The notes beneath the pieces were generated by a model. That model was not told the origin of the DNA, made no database searches, and saw nothing but the letters and a program-made list of their open reading frames with translations. From Desertimonas sp963772825 (GTDB taxonomy: Bacteria > Actinomycetota > Acidimicrobiia > Acidimicrobiales > Ilumatobacteraceae): a stretch of 64,000 nucleotides of DNA. Of this stretch, positions 42,467-50,928 are shown one piece after another (the first letter of the stretch is position 1; the number at the start of each line of letters is the position of its first letter). Both the position numbers and the translations under genes were made by a program. The DNA lies in the NCBI GenBank assembly GCA_963772825.1, contig CAVYYX010000017.1:124001-188000 (forward strand), given 5' to 3'.

Positions 42467-43656
42467 CCCAGCTCGGGATGCCCGACGCCACCGCTCCGAC
42501 GCTCGAGGTCGATCGCGGTTTCGTCGCCGCGACGGGCATCGAATGCAGCGCCCCGGTCATCGAGGGCGGCGTCCGCATGGACGAGTTGGACAAGACCGGG
42601 CACTACGTCCACTACGCCCGAGACATCGAGCTCGTGACGGAGCTGGGGATCCGGCACCTGCGCTACGGCATCCCGTTCCATCGTGTCAACCCGAGCGACG
42701 GAGTGTTCGACTGGTCGTTCGTCGACCTCGCCCTCGATGCTTGTCAACGGCAGGGCATCACCCCGATCGTCGACCTGATGCACTTCGGCGTACCCGACGA
42801 CATCGGCGACTACCAGAACACGGCGCTGCCGGAGCGCTTCCGTACCTTCGCAGCCGCGTTCGCCGACCGATACGGCTGGATTCGTCACTACACGCCAGTC
42901 AACGAGCCGCTGATCACCGCCAGCTTCTCGGCACGACGCGGCCTGTGGAACGAGCGTTTGCGTGACGAACGCGCCTTCGTGCGTGCCCTTGTGCACATCG
43001 TGCGCTGCGTCGTCCTCGCCAGCGAGGAGATCCGCTCCCGCCGCCCAGACGCCGTCTTCCTGCAGTCGGACTCCTGCGAGTACCACCATGCGCTCGATCC
43101 GACATCGATCGGCGCGGCGGCTCTCGAGAACGAACTGCGCTTCGTCCCCTTCGAGCTTTCCTACGGGCTGGACCTCGACCCGCTGGCAGCAGCCCACCTG
43201 CTCGCCCATGGCGCAACCGAGTCGGAGCTTGCCTGGTTCGGCGAGCACGGGACCAGGGCCGGGGCGATCTGTGGCAACGACTACTACGCCACCAGCGAGG
43301 TCGAACACGGTACTGATGGCCCGCCGCGCCCGAGCGGGGTGCGTCTCGGCTACTACCACCTCGCCCGGCAGTACCACGAGCGGCTCGGCGTCCCGGTGAT
43401 GCACGCCGAAACGAATGCCGAGGAACCTGGTGCCGGCGAGTGGCTGACCAAGCAGTGGACCGACGTGCTGCGGCTGCGGCGCGAGGGCTTCCCGATCCGC
43501 GGGTTCACGTGGTACGGACTCGTCAACCACGTCGACTGGGACTCGACGCTCACCCGCGATGAGGGAACCGAGAACCCTTGCGGCTTGGTCGACCTGCAAC
43601 GCCGTCCGAATCCGGTCTTCCACGTCTATCGCCGCTTGCTCGAGGACGACGAGTGA
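42463..43656 (+). CDS. GH1-like (clan GH-A) cytoplasmic glycosidase
   Basis: This 397-residue TIM-barrel protein resembles GH1: TELGIRHLRYGIPFHRVNPS, YTPVNEPLITASFSARRGLW with the acid/base in Asn-Glu-Pro (Glu148), and VMHAETNAEEPGAGEWLTKQ with a nucleophile candidate (Glu316), then FTWYGLVNHVDWDSTL. It is shorter than classical beta-glucosidases (about 450 residues) and has no signal peptide, so it would act on imported oligosaccharides. Specificity is unknown. GTG start overlapping the GH43 stop by 4 bp. Confidence 0.8.
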   Translation: MTQLGMPDATAPTLEVDRGFVAATGIECSAPVIEGGVRMDELDKTGHYVHYARDIELVTELGIRHLRYGIPFHRVNPSDGVFDWSFVDLALDACQRQGITPIVDLMHFGVPDDIGDYQNTALPERFRTFAAAFADRYGWIRHYTPVNEPLITASFSARRGLWNERLRDERAFVRALVHIVRCVVLASEEIRSRRPDAVFLQSDSCEYHHALDPTSIGAAALENELRFVPFELSYGLDLDPLAAAHLLAHGATESELAWFGEHGTRAGAICGNDYYATSEVEHGTDGPPRPSGVRLGYYHLARQYHERLGVPVMHAETNAEEPGAGEWLTKQWTDVLRLRREGFPIRGFTWYGLVNHVDWDSTLTRDEGTENPCGLVDLQRRPNPVFHVYRRLLEDDE

Positions 43657-45494
43657 GCGGGCGCGAGGCGCATCCTCGGCCACAGCTCGTTCGCGATTCC
43701 TGGATCGACCTGAGCGGCAACTGGGGGTTCGCCCACGATGACGACGACCGTGGTCGCTCCGCAGGTTGGCAGGAGGGTGCCGCGCCCTTCGAGCGAACCA
43801 TCGTCGTGCCGTTTCCGCCAGAATCCGCGCTGTCGGGGATCGGCGACCCCGATCACCACCCAATCGTCTGGTATCGGCGGGAGTTGACCGCGCACCCTGC
43901 CCAAAGTGGGCGCGTGATGCTGCACTTCGGCGCAGTCGACTACCGGGCGACCGTCTGGTTGAACGGCCACTATCTCGGGGAGCATGAAGGTGGTCACACA
44001 CCGTTCAGCTTTGACATCACCGATCACCTCGATTCCGCCGGCGAGCCGTCGGTCTTGGTCGTTCGCGCCGAGGATCAACCGTCCGACTTCACGCAGCCAC
44101 GAGGGAAACAGGATTGGCAGACCGAACCCCACGGGATTTGGTACGGCCGCACGACAGGGATCTGGCAGCCGGTTTGGCTGGAGTACGTGCCCGCTGTTCA
44201 CGTCGCCGGCATACGTTGGACTCCAGACCTGGTGAGCGCGAGCGTGGGCATGAACGTGAGGCTCAGCCGGCGGGCGTCACGAGGGATCCGGCTCCACGTC
44301 GTCCTCCGGTTGGGCGACGAGATCCTCGCCGACCACCAAGTGGGTGTGGACGGCGACGAGGTGCAGATCGACATCGCGGTTCCGGCGCTGCGACACGGAC
44401 CGGAATCGGTGCGCCTGCGCTGGTCGCCGGAGTCGCCGACGCTCGTCGACGCAGAACTCACGCTGGTCGCCGGCAGCAAGGTAGTCGACGTCGTGACCAG
44501 CTATCTCGGCTTGCGCGGGACCGGGGTCCGCGACGGCAGGTTTCTGCTCAACGGCGAGCCGTACTACCTGCGTATGGTGCTCGAGCAGGGGTACTGGCCG
44601 ACGTCACACCTCGCCGCGCCGAGTGCGGACGCGCTCCGCCACGAGGTGCAGCTCATCAAGGATCTTGGCTTCAACGGCGTCCGCATCCACCAGAAGGTCG
44701 AGGACCCCCGCTTTCTGTACTGGTGTGACCGGCTTGGCTTGCTCGTGTGGGGCGAGATGGCCAACGCCTACGAGTTCTCGCCGACGGGTGTTGGGCGCTT
44801 CGTCAGGGAGTGGATCGACGTTCTGCAGCGTGACCACAGCCACCCCTGCATCGTGGCGTGGGTGCCGCTCAACGAGAGCTGGGGTGTGCCGGCCATCGCA
44901 GTCGCTGCGGATCAGCAGCACTATGCCACCTCGCTCTACCACCTCACGCGGGCCCTCGATCCCTCGCGGCCGGTCATCTCCAACGACGGATGGGAACACA
45001 CCGAGAGCGACATCTGGGGAGTGCACGACTACGCCCCGTTCGGCGACGCGCTCCGCGAGCGGTACGCCGACAGCGCTGCTGTCAGCCGAACGCTCACCGG
45101 TGCGGGCCCTGCCCGCCGACGCGTCGTGATCGGCAATCCAGAACGCCGCGGGCAACCCGTCGTTCTCAGCGAGTTTGGAGGTCTGTCGCTCACGCCGTCG
45201 GCGGGCGACGCTTGGGCCGGCTACGCCACCCTGGCCACGACCGAGGAGTTGCTCGAACGCTTCGCCGATCTCGTTCGTGCCGTTCTCGACAGCGAAGAGC
45301 TCGCCGGCTTCTGCTACACGCAGCTGACGGACACTCTCCAGGAGAGCAACGGTCTCGTCCGAGAGGACCGATCGCCGAAGCTACCCATCGACGCCGTGCG
45401 GGCGATCGTTACGACACCCAGCCGCGCCATGCCGACCGAGGCGCTCGATGCCGCGGCCCGCGTCGCACGCGACGCGGTGCGGGCACGTGCGTAG
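43653..45494 (+). CDS. Glycoside hydrolase family 2 protein (beta-galactosidase/glucuronidase-like)
   Basis: This 613-residue cytoplasmic GH2 enzyme has a jelly-roll domain (VMLHFGAVDYRATVWLNGHY, EGGHTPFSFDITDHL), an Ig-like domain, and a TIM barrel with FNGVRIHQKVEDPRFLYWCD, the acid/base Glu408 in WVPLNESWGVP, and the nucleophile Glu507 in VVLSEFGGLSL. It would remove a terminal beta-linked sugar from imported fragments. Translation is coupled to the GH1-like gene by a GTGA overlap. It closes the operon that starts at 38187. Confidence 0.9.
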   Translation: MSGREAHPRPQLVRDSWIDLSGNWGFAHDDDDRGRSAGWQEGAAPFERTIVVPFPPESALSGIGDPDHHPIVWYRRELTAHPAQSGRVMLHFGAVDYRATVWLNGHYLGEHEGGHTPFSFDITDHLDSAGEPSVLVVRAEDQPSDFTQPRGKQDWQTEPHGIWYGRTTGIWQPVWLEYVPAVHVAGIRWTPDLVSASVGMNVRLSRRASRGIRLHVVLRLGDEILADHQVGVDGDEVQIDIAVPALRHGPESVRLRWSPESPTLVDAELTLVAGSKVVDVVTSYLGLRGTGVRDGRFLLNGEPYYLRMVLEQGYWPTSHLAAPSADALRHEVQLIKDLGFNGVRIHQKVEDPRFLYWCDRLGLLVWGEMANAYEFSPTGVGRFVREWIDVLQRDHSHPCIVAWVPLNESWGVPAIAVAADQQHYATSLYHLTRALDPSRPVISNDGWEHTESDIWGVHDYAPFGDALRERYADSAAVSRTLTGAGPARRRVVIGNPERRGQPVVLSEFGGLSLTPSAGDAWAGYATLATTEELLERFADLVRAVLDSEELAGFCYTQLTDTLQESNGLVREDRSPKLPIDAVRAIVTTPSRAMPTEALDAAARVARDAVRARA

Positions 45495-45511
45495 CATCTC
45501 GATCGGTGAGC

Positions 45512-46282
45512 ATGGCGACGCGACTCGACCAGCTCGACCTCTCGCAACGGCTGGGGCGGCGGGAGTACGAGCGACGCGTCGAGGTCGCCCAACGCCGGCT
45601 GCTTCAGTTGCGCCTCCACCTCGGCGGGCAACTCGGCTCCGGCGAGATCGGCCCCGGATTGCTCGTCCTCCTCGAAGGTCGCGACGCCGGCGGAAAGGGC
45701 GGAGCGATCAAGCGCATCGTCGAGAACCTCGATCCCCGGCACTACACGGTCAGGTCCTACGCCGCCCCGACAGCTGACGAGAAGCGCCACCACTTCCTGC
45801 GCCGCTTCTTCCGCGAGGTCCCCGGCCTCGGAGGGATGTGCGTGTTCGATCGCAGTTGGTACGGCCGGGTGCTCGTCGAGCGCATCGAGGGATTCGCCAC
45901 AAGCGAGCAGTGGACGAGGGCGTACAACGAGATCGTCGAGTTCGAGCGGACCCTCGCGATCGAGGGGTTGATCCTCGTCAAGTTCTGGATGCACATCAGC
46001 GACGAGGAGCAGCTCGCCCGCTTCAAGTCCCGACAGGGCGAGCCGCTGAAGCGGTGGAAGCTGACCGACGAGGATTGGCGCAACCGGGAGAAGAACCGCA
46101 TCTACGACGAGGCTGCCGAGGACCTCTTCGCTCGTACCGATCACGAGCTCGCCCCGTGGGATCTGATCGCCGCCGAGCAGAAGCGCTTCGCCCGCGTCGC
46201 CGTACTCGAACGGCTCAACGAGCGCATCGTCGCGGGGATGCAGCGGTGGGGTGTCGAGGTGCCTCCCGAAACACTTGCTTGA
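45512..46282 (+). CDS. ppk2: Polyphosphate kinase 2 family protein
   Basis: This 256-residue single-domain PPK2 uses polyphosphate to phosphorylate nucleoside mono- or diphosphates. The Walker A is LEGRDAGGKGGAIKRIVENL (56-64 core), the Walker B is VFDRSWYGRVLVERIEGF, and the lid region includes KSRQGEPLKRWKLTDEDW. The ATG at 45512 is chosen; a GTG 6 nt upstream is possible. It is 17 nt after the GH2 gene but is functionally unrelated to it. Confidence 0.93.
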   Translation: MATRLDQLDLSQRLGRREYERRVEVAQRRLLQLRLHLGGQLGSGEIGPGLLVLLEGRDAGGKGGAIKRIVENLDPRHYTVRSYAAPTADEKRHHFLRRFFREVPGLGGMCVFDRSWYGRVLVERIEGFATSEQWTRAYNEIVEFERTLAIEGLILVKFWMHISDEEQLARFKSRQGEPLKRWKLTDEDWRNREKNRIYDEAAEDLFARTDHELAPWDLIAAEQKRFARVAVLERLNERIVAGMQRWGVEVPPETLA

Positions 46283-46290
46283 ACGTTTTG

Positions 46291-46360
46291 TTTGCAGGGC
46301 CACGCGCCGTTTCATAAGGTGCGGCAGCAACACGTCGTCGGGGCGCACCGTCGCGCCCCG
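46291..46360 (+). promoter_or_regulatory. Promoter and 5' hairpin ahead of the second ABC importer
   Basis: TTGCAG and TAAGGT (46314-46319) are spaced by 17 nt. About 20 nt downstream a perfect 8-bp stem, CGGGGCGC and GCGCCCCG (46339-46360), lies in the leader, followed by the SD AAAGGGAAA and the ATG at 46381. Confidence 0.5.
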
Positions 46361-46380
46361 GACATGAAAGGGAAACTGCC

Positions 46381-47854
46381 ATGAAGAGATCGTCCAGGTT
46401 CACGGTCGCCCTCGCCGGCGGCGCGGTCGGCCTCTTGGCCGCCGGTTCGGCCGCCATGGCCACGACACCGAGCTCCGGCGAGCCGGTGCAACTGTCGCTG
46501 CTCGACAACTCGATCAAGGGCGGCAAGAACGAGCGGGCCGCGATCTGGATCGAGGACGAGCTGATCCCCGCGTTCGAGGCGGAGATGGAGGCGGCCGGGC
46601 ACTCCGGTGGAGGTCTCGTTCGAGGGCCAGGGCGTCGACGACGAGGACTACAAGACGCAGATGGCCCTCGACCTCGGCTCCGGGGAGGGTCCCGACGTGA
46701 TGTCGATCGACGGCATCTGGGTCGGCGAGTTCGCCACCGCCGAGTACATCCGCCCGCTGACCGACGTCGTCGGGCCGGAGGTCGAGGAGTGGGAAGGCTG
46801 GGCCCAGATCAACGAGGCGGTCCAGGCCAACGGGATGTTCGAGGGCGCCCGCTACGGGATCCCGCAGGGCACCGACGGCCGCGTCATCTACTTCAACAAG
46901 GAGGTCTTCGCGGCAGCCGGCCTTCCCGAGGATTGGCAGCCGGCGACCATCGAGGAGGTCCTCGAGGCGGCGCGAACGATCAAGGAGGCGCAGCCGGACG
47001 TCATCCCGATCCAGCTCAATGGTGGCGTGGCGATGGGTGAGGCGACGACGATGCAGGGCGCCTGCCGCTGCTCGCCGCCGCCGGCTCGCCGGTCTACGAC
47101 GAGGAGGCCGGTCTGTGGACCGGTGGTACCGAGGACATGGTCGAGATGCTCAGCACCTACGCCACGATCTACGGCGACGAGGAGCTGGGCGACACGGACC
47201 TGCAGCTGCTCCAGGACGGGCGCGACCGTTCGTTCGAGGCCTTCGCCAACGGCGAGGTCGGCATGCTCATCGAGGGCGACTACTTCTGGCGCTCGGTCAT
47301 TCACCCCGATCCCGAGCAGGCCCTGTTCCCGATGGAGAACCGCGACGAGGTCGTCGGCTGGGCGACGATCCCGGCCTACGAGCCAGGTGGAGCGCTCGGC
47401 GGGCTCGACGCCGCGTCGATGTCCGGCGGCGGCGTGTGGACGATGAACCCGAACACCGAGCACGCCGGCCGAGGCGTGGGCGCTGCTGACGTTCATGAAC
47501 TCCGCCGAGCAGGTGACCGCCGGCCTCGGCGGGCAGCCGCGGATCACGGCCCGTGACGACGTCAACGCCGAGGTGCTCACCGAGGACCCGTTGATGTCGT
47601 TCATGGCGGACGAGGTGTTGCAGTACACCCACTTCCGGCCCGCGTTCGCCGAGTACCCGCAGGTGTCGGTGGCCCTCCAGGAGGCCGTCGAGTCGGTCGT
47701 CACCGGTACGTCGCCCGAAGACGCCGCCGCCAACTACCAATCGGCCCTCGAGGAGATCGTCGGCGCCGACGCCGTCGCCAGCGCTGACGCCGACGCCCCT
47801 GCAGGCACCGACGCTCCTGCGGGCACCGACGCCGTCGCCACCACCGGCGGCTGA
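46381..47854 (+). pseudogene. ABC sugar-binding protein, interrupted by three frameshifts
   Basis: Read through three frame changes (near 46605, 47062 and 47468), the gene encodes a normal solute-binding protein of about 490 residues: signal peptide FTVALAGGAVGLLAAGSAAM, then PVQLSLLDNSIKGGKNERAA, VDDEDYKTQMALDLGSGEGP, YGIPQGTDGRVIYFNKEVFA, GSPVYDEEAGLWTGGTEDM, GEVGMLIEGDYFWRSVIHP and EAWALLTFMNSAEQVTAGLG. The tail is a repeated PAGTDA motif. The shifts alternate in direction and two lie in CCGG/GGCC contexts, so consensus errors are likely. It is the first gene of an importer operon. Confidence 0.8.
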
Positions 47855-47859
47855 CGCGA

Positions 47860-47910
47860 CGTTTGCGTCAGACGGATGATTCACAATCGGTCGTGCGGCT
47901 GACGCAAACG
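47860..47910 (+). terminator. Intercistronic stem-loop after the binding-protein gene
   Basis: CGTTTGCGTCAG (47860-47871) and CTGACGCAAACG (47899-47910) form a perfect 12-bp stem with a 27-nt loop, 5 nt after the binding-protein stop and 18 nt before the first permease. Such stems commonly stabilise the upstream binding-protein mRNA and lower readthrough into the permease genes. Confidence 0.6.
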
Positions 47911-47928
47911 ACCGAGGGACGGCGGTGA

Positions 47929-48858
47929 ATGGCTGACGCCGCGATCGTCGCGGCTCCAGCAGCCGAACAACGGTCGCCGCCGGAGCAAGAACTCCGGCGG
48001 CGACCTGTTCGGCGCCACGAGGCGCGCTTCGGGTTCGTGGGGCCGGCGGCGATCGTCATCGCCATCTTCCTCGTCGTCCCGGCGGTGTGGACGCTGTACC
48101 TCGGGCTGACCAACCGCACGCTCACCGGGGTGACCGCCATCCATCCCGAGTTCGTCGGGCTGGAGAACTACCGCGACGCGCTGAGCGACGAGCAGTTCTG
48201 GCAGTCCCTGCGCACGACGCTGGGCTACGTCGTCGGCTCGGCGATCATCGGCCAGGCCGTGCTCGGCTTCACGCTGGCGTGGATCTTCCGCAACTGGCAC
48301 AGCTGGGTGCGCCGGGCGCTCGAACTGCTCATCGTCTTCGCCTGGATCATCCCCGGCACGGTGGTCGCCCGACTGTGGCGCGCGTTCCTCGACGAGGAGG
48401 GCACGCTCAACCTGTTGCTGCCGTTCAACCCGCGCTGGTTGATCGACCACGAGATGCTGTCGATCGTCGTCGCCAACACCTGGCGCGGCACCGCCTTCTC
48501 GATGCTGCTGTTCGGCGCCGCCCTCAACTCGCTGCCTCCGTCGTACCTGGAGACCGCTCGCCTCGCCGGTGCCTCGACACGGCAGCAGCTCACCGGCGTC
48601 GTGCTGCCGTCGATCAAGGGCTACATCCTCACCAACCTGCTGCTCATCAGCCTGTGGACGTTCAACGACTTCGGGCCGTTCCTGCTCATCGGCGGCGGTC
48701 TCGGCCGGCGCACCGAGGTGCTCCCCGTGTACCTCTACTACGAGGCGTTCCGCGCCGAGACCCGCTTCGGCTACGGGGCGGCGATCGCCGCCATCATCAT
48801 GGCGATCAACCTCGTCATTGCGAGCTTCTACCTGCGTGCGGGACGCAAGCGCGCATGA
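47929..48858 (+). CDS. ABC sugar transporter permease, MalF/UgpA type (second importer)
   Basis: This 309-residue membrane protein has six helices. FGFVGPAAIVIAIFLVVPAV is the first, SYLETARLAGASTRQQLTGV carries the EAA-type loop, and FNDFGPFLLIGGGLGRRTEV precedes the last helix. A charged N-terminal tail of about 30 residues (EQELRRRPVRRHEARF) stays in the cytoplasm. Confidence 0.92.
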   Translation: MADAAIVAAPAAEQRSPPEQELRRRPVRRHEARFGFVGPAAIVIAIFLVVPAVWTLYLGLTNRTLTGVTAIHPEFVGLENYRDALSDEQFWQSLRTTLGYVVGSAIIGQAVLGFTLAWIFRNWHSWVRRALELLIVFAWIIPGTVVARLWRAFLDEEGTLNLLLPFNPRWLIDHEMLSIVVANTWRGTAFSMLLFGAALNSLPPSYLETARLAGASTRQQLTGVVLPSIKGYILTNLLLISLWTFNDFGPFLLIGGGLGRRTEVLPVYLYYEAFRAETRFGYGAAIAAIIMAINLVIASFYLRAGRKRA

Positions 48859-48946
48859 CACCGCCAATGCGTTCCCCGGCCACGCAGGCCGTCTTGACCG
48901 CTCCTCGGCTGGCGCCTCGTCGCTCGCAGCTTGCTCGGGTGGTCCA

Positions 48947-49772
48947 ATGACGCCGCGAAGCTTCGCTTCACGGGTCGTCTTCGCCGGGTTCGCCTCGCTG
49001 CTCGGGATGTTCTTCGCCCTGCCGATGCTGTGGCTGGTGTTCGCCCCGTTCAACAGCGAGGCGACACTGGCGGCCAAGCCGTCGCGACCGTCGCTCGACA
49101 ACTTCCACGAGGTCTTCGTCGAGCGCACCGACGTGCCCAAGTCGCTCGGGATCTCGACGCTGCTCGTGATCGGGACGGTGACGATCGTGGTCGTTCGTCG
49201 GGGCACCGGCCGCCTACGCCCTCAGCCGCATCCGCTTCCCCGGGCGCGACACGTTCCTCTACGTGCTGTTGCTGCTGTCGTCCGTGGTCGCCGGCACGGC
49301 GGCGATCCTGCCGCTCTACCTGCTGATGTTCGAGCTCGGCCTGATCGACACCTATCAGGGCATCTGGCTGGCGCTCGCCGGCGGTCTGCTGCCGGCGGCG
49401 ATGTTCATCCTCAAGGACTTCACCGACTCGATCCCGCGCAGCTACGAGGAGTCGGCGCGGGTCTTCGGAGCCTCGTCGTTCCAGGCCCTCCGCCACATCG
49501 TCGTCCCGGTGATCCGTCCCGGTCTCGCCGTGATCGGCGTGTGGACGGCGGTGCAGGTGTGGGGCAGCTTCCTCGTCCCGTACATCCTGTTCGGCGGGCC
49601 GGGCAAGCGTCCGGCCGCCGTGTTGATGTACACGTTCCAAGACGAAGGCGGGGGCACCGACCTCGGTCCACTGGCAGCGTTCGCCCTCGTCTATACGATC
49701 CCGATCCTCGTGCTCTACTGGTTCGTCAACAAGCGCTACGGCTTCCGCTTCCACGGCGGCATCAAACGATGA
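48947..49772 (+). pseudogene. ABC sugar transporter permease, MalG/UgpE type, with one frameshift
   Basis: The N-terminal frame gives SRVVFAGFASLLGMFFALPM and KPSRPSLDNFHEVFVERTDV up to about 49190. After a one-base shift the other frame continues GAPAAYALSRIRFPGRDTFL, IPRSYEESARVFGASSFQAL (EAA loop) and ends NKRYGFRFHGGIKR. The joined product has about 274 residues, normal for the family, so the shift may be a sequencing error. The gap to the first permease is 88 nt. Confidence 0.82.
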
Positions 49773-49776
49773 GGCC

Positions 49777-49830
49777 GTTTCGCCCTCACTCGTTCGCTCG
49801 CTTCGCTCGCTCTCTCCGTTCGGGCGAGCT
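49777..49830 (+). repeat. Dispersed intergenic repeat, TCGCTCGC type, copy 2
   Basis: GTTTCGCCCTCACTCG, then TCGCTCGCTTCGCTCGC and CTCCGTTCGGGCGAGCT. It begins 4 nt after the permease stop and matches 8907-8962. Confidence 0.6.
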
Positions 49831-49848
49831 CCCGCGAGGTTCGCTGTA

Positions 49849-50928
49849 GTGCCAGGCATCACGGTCGCCGAGCTCACCAAGGTGTTCCCGAACGGGGTCA
49901 CGGCCCTCGACGGCCTCGACCTGACGATCAACGACGGTGAGTTCTTCGCCCTCCTCGGTCCGTCCGGGTGCGGCAAGACGACGCTGCTGCGCACGATCGC
50001 CGGGCTCGAGGCGTCGACGTCTGGCGCAATCCACATCGGCGAGCGCGACGTCACCGGCTTGCAGCCCGGCGACCGCAACGTGGCGATGGTCTTCCAGGAC
50101 TACGCCCTGTACCCGCACATGACGGTGCGCGACAACATCGCCTACCCGTTGAAGATCAAGCACGTCGGCCGGGCCCAGCGCAGTGCCGAGGCGGAGAGCG
50201 CGGGCGGCAACCTGTCGCTCGGCCATCTGATGGACCGCCGCCCCGCCCAGCTCTCCGGCGGGCAGCAGCAGCGGGTCGCCCTGGCCAGGGCGATCGCCAC
50301 TCGACCCGACGTCTTCCTCTTCGACGAGCCGTTGTCGAACCTCGACGCCCGGCTGCGTCTCGAAGCCCGCACGTTCCTCAAGCAGCTGCAGCGTGACTTG
50401 GCGACGACGGCAATCTTCGTCACCCACGACCAGGCCGAGGCGCTTGCGCTCGCTGACCGCATGGCGGTGATGGAGTCGGGCGTGATCCGCCAGGTCGGCA
50501 CGCCGACCGAGTTGTTCCATCGCCCGGCCAACGTGTTCGTCGCCGGGTTCATCGGGTCGACGCCGATGAACCTGCTGCCCGGTGTCGTGACGGCGGGCGG
50601 CGTCGACGTCGGCGGAACCACGATGCCGCTCGACGGCACCGCCGCCGCGGTGGGTCGCGAGGTGATCTACGGGATCCGCCCGGAGTACATCGCGATCAAC
50701 GGTTCCGGGCCGATCAGCGGACAAGGGTCTGGGCGGTGCCCAGAAGGCATCGTGTCGATCACCGAGAACCTCGGAACAGAGTTCCTCGTCACCGTCGACG
50801 TCGGTGAGGTGTCGGTGAAGGCGACGATCGAGGAGGGCAACGAGCCGCAGCCTGGCACCACCGTTTCGCTCGCCCCGTCCGTTCGCCGCGTGCTGTTGTA
50901 CGACCGAGAATCCGGAGTGTTGGTGTGA
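49849..50928 (+). CDS. ABC transporter ATP-binding protein, MalK/UgpC type
   Basis: This 359-residue ATPase has Walker A GPSGCGKTT (37-45), the signature QLSGGQQQRVALARAIATRP, Walker B VFLFDEPLSNLDARLRLEA, and the switch His in IFVTHDQAEALALADRM. A C-terminal regulatory OB domain (PEYIAINGSGPISG) is typical of MalK/UgpC/MsiK. The stretch after the Q-loop (HVGRAQRSAEAESAGGNLSL) is shorter than usual. As the only sugar-type ATPase in the window it may serve both importers. It starts at GTG 49849 and overlaps the PHP gene by 4 bp. Confidence 0.94.
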   Translation: MPGITVAELTKVFPNGVTALDGLDLTINDGEFFALLGPSGCGKTTLLRTIAGLEASTSGAIHIGERDVTGLQPGDRNVAMVFQDYALYPHMTVRDNIAYPLKIKHVGRAQRSAEAESAGGNLSLGHLMDRRPAQLSGGQQQRVALARAIATRPDVFLFDEPLSNLDARLRLEARTFLKQLQRDLATTAIFVTHDQAEALALADRMAVMESGVIRQVGTPTELFHRPANVFVAGFIGSTPMNLLPGVVTAGGVDVGGTTMPLDGTAAAVGREVIYGIRPEYIAINGSGPISGQGSGRCPEGIVSITENLGTEFLVTVDVGEVSVKATIEEGNEPQPGTTVSLAPSVRRVLLYDRESGVLV

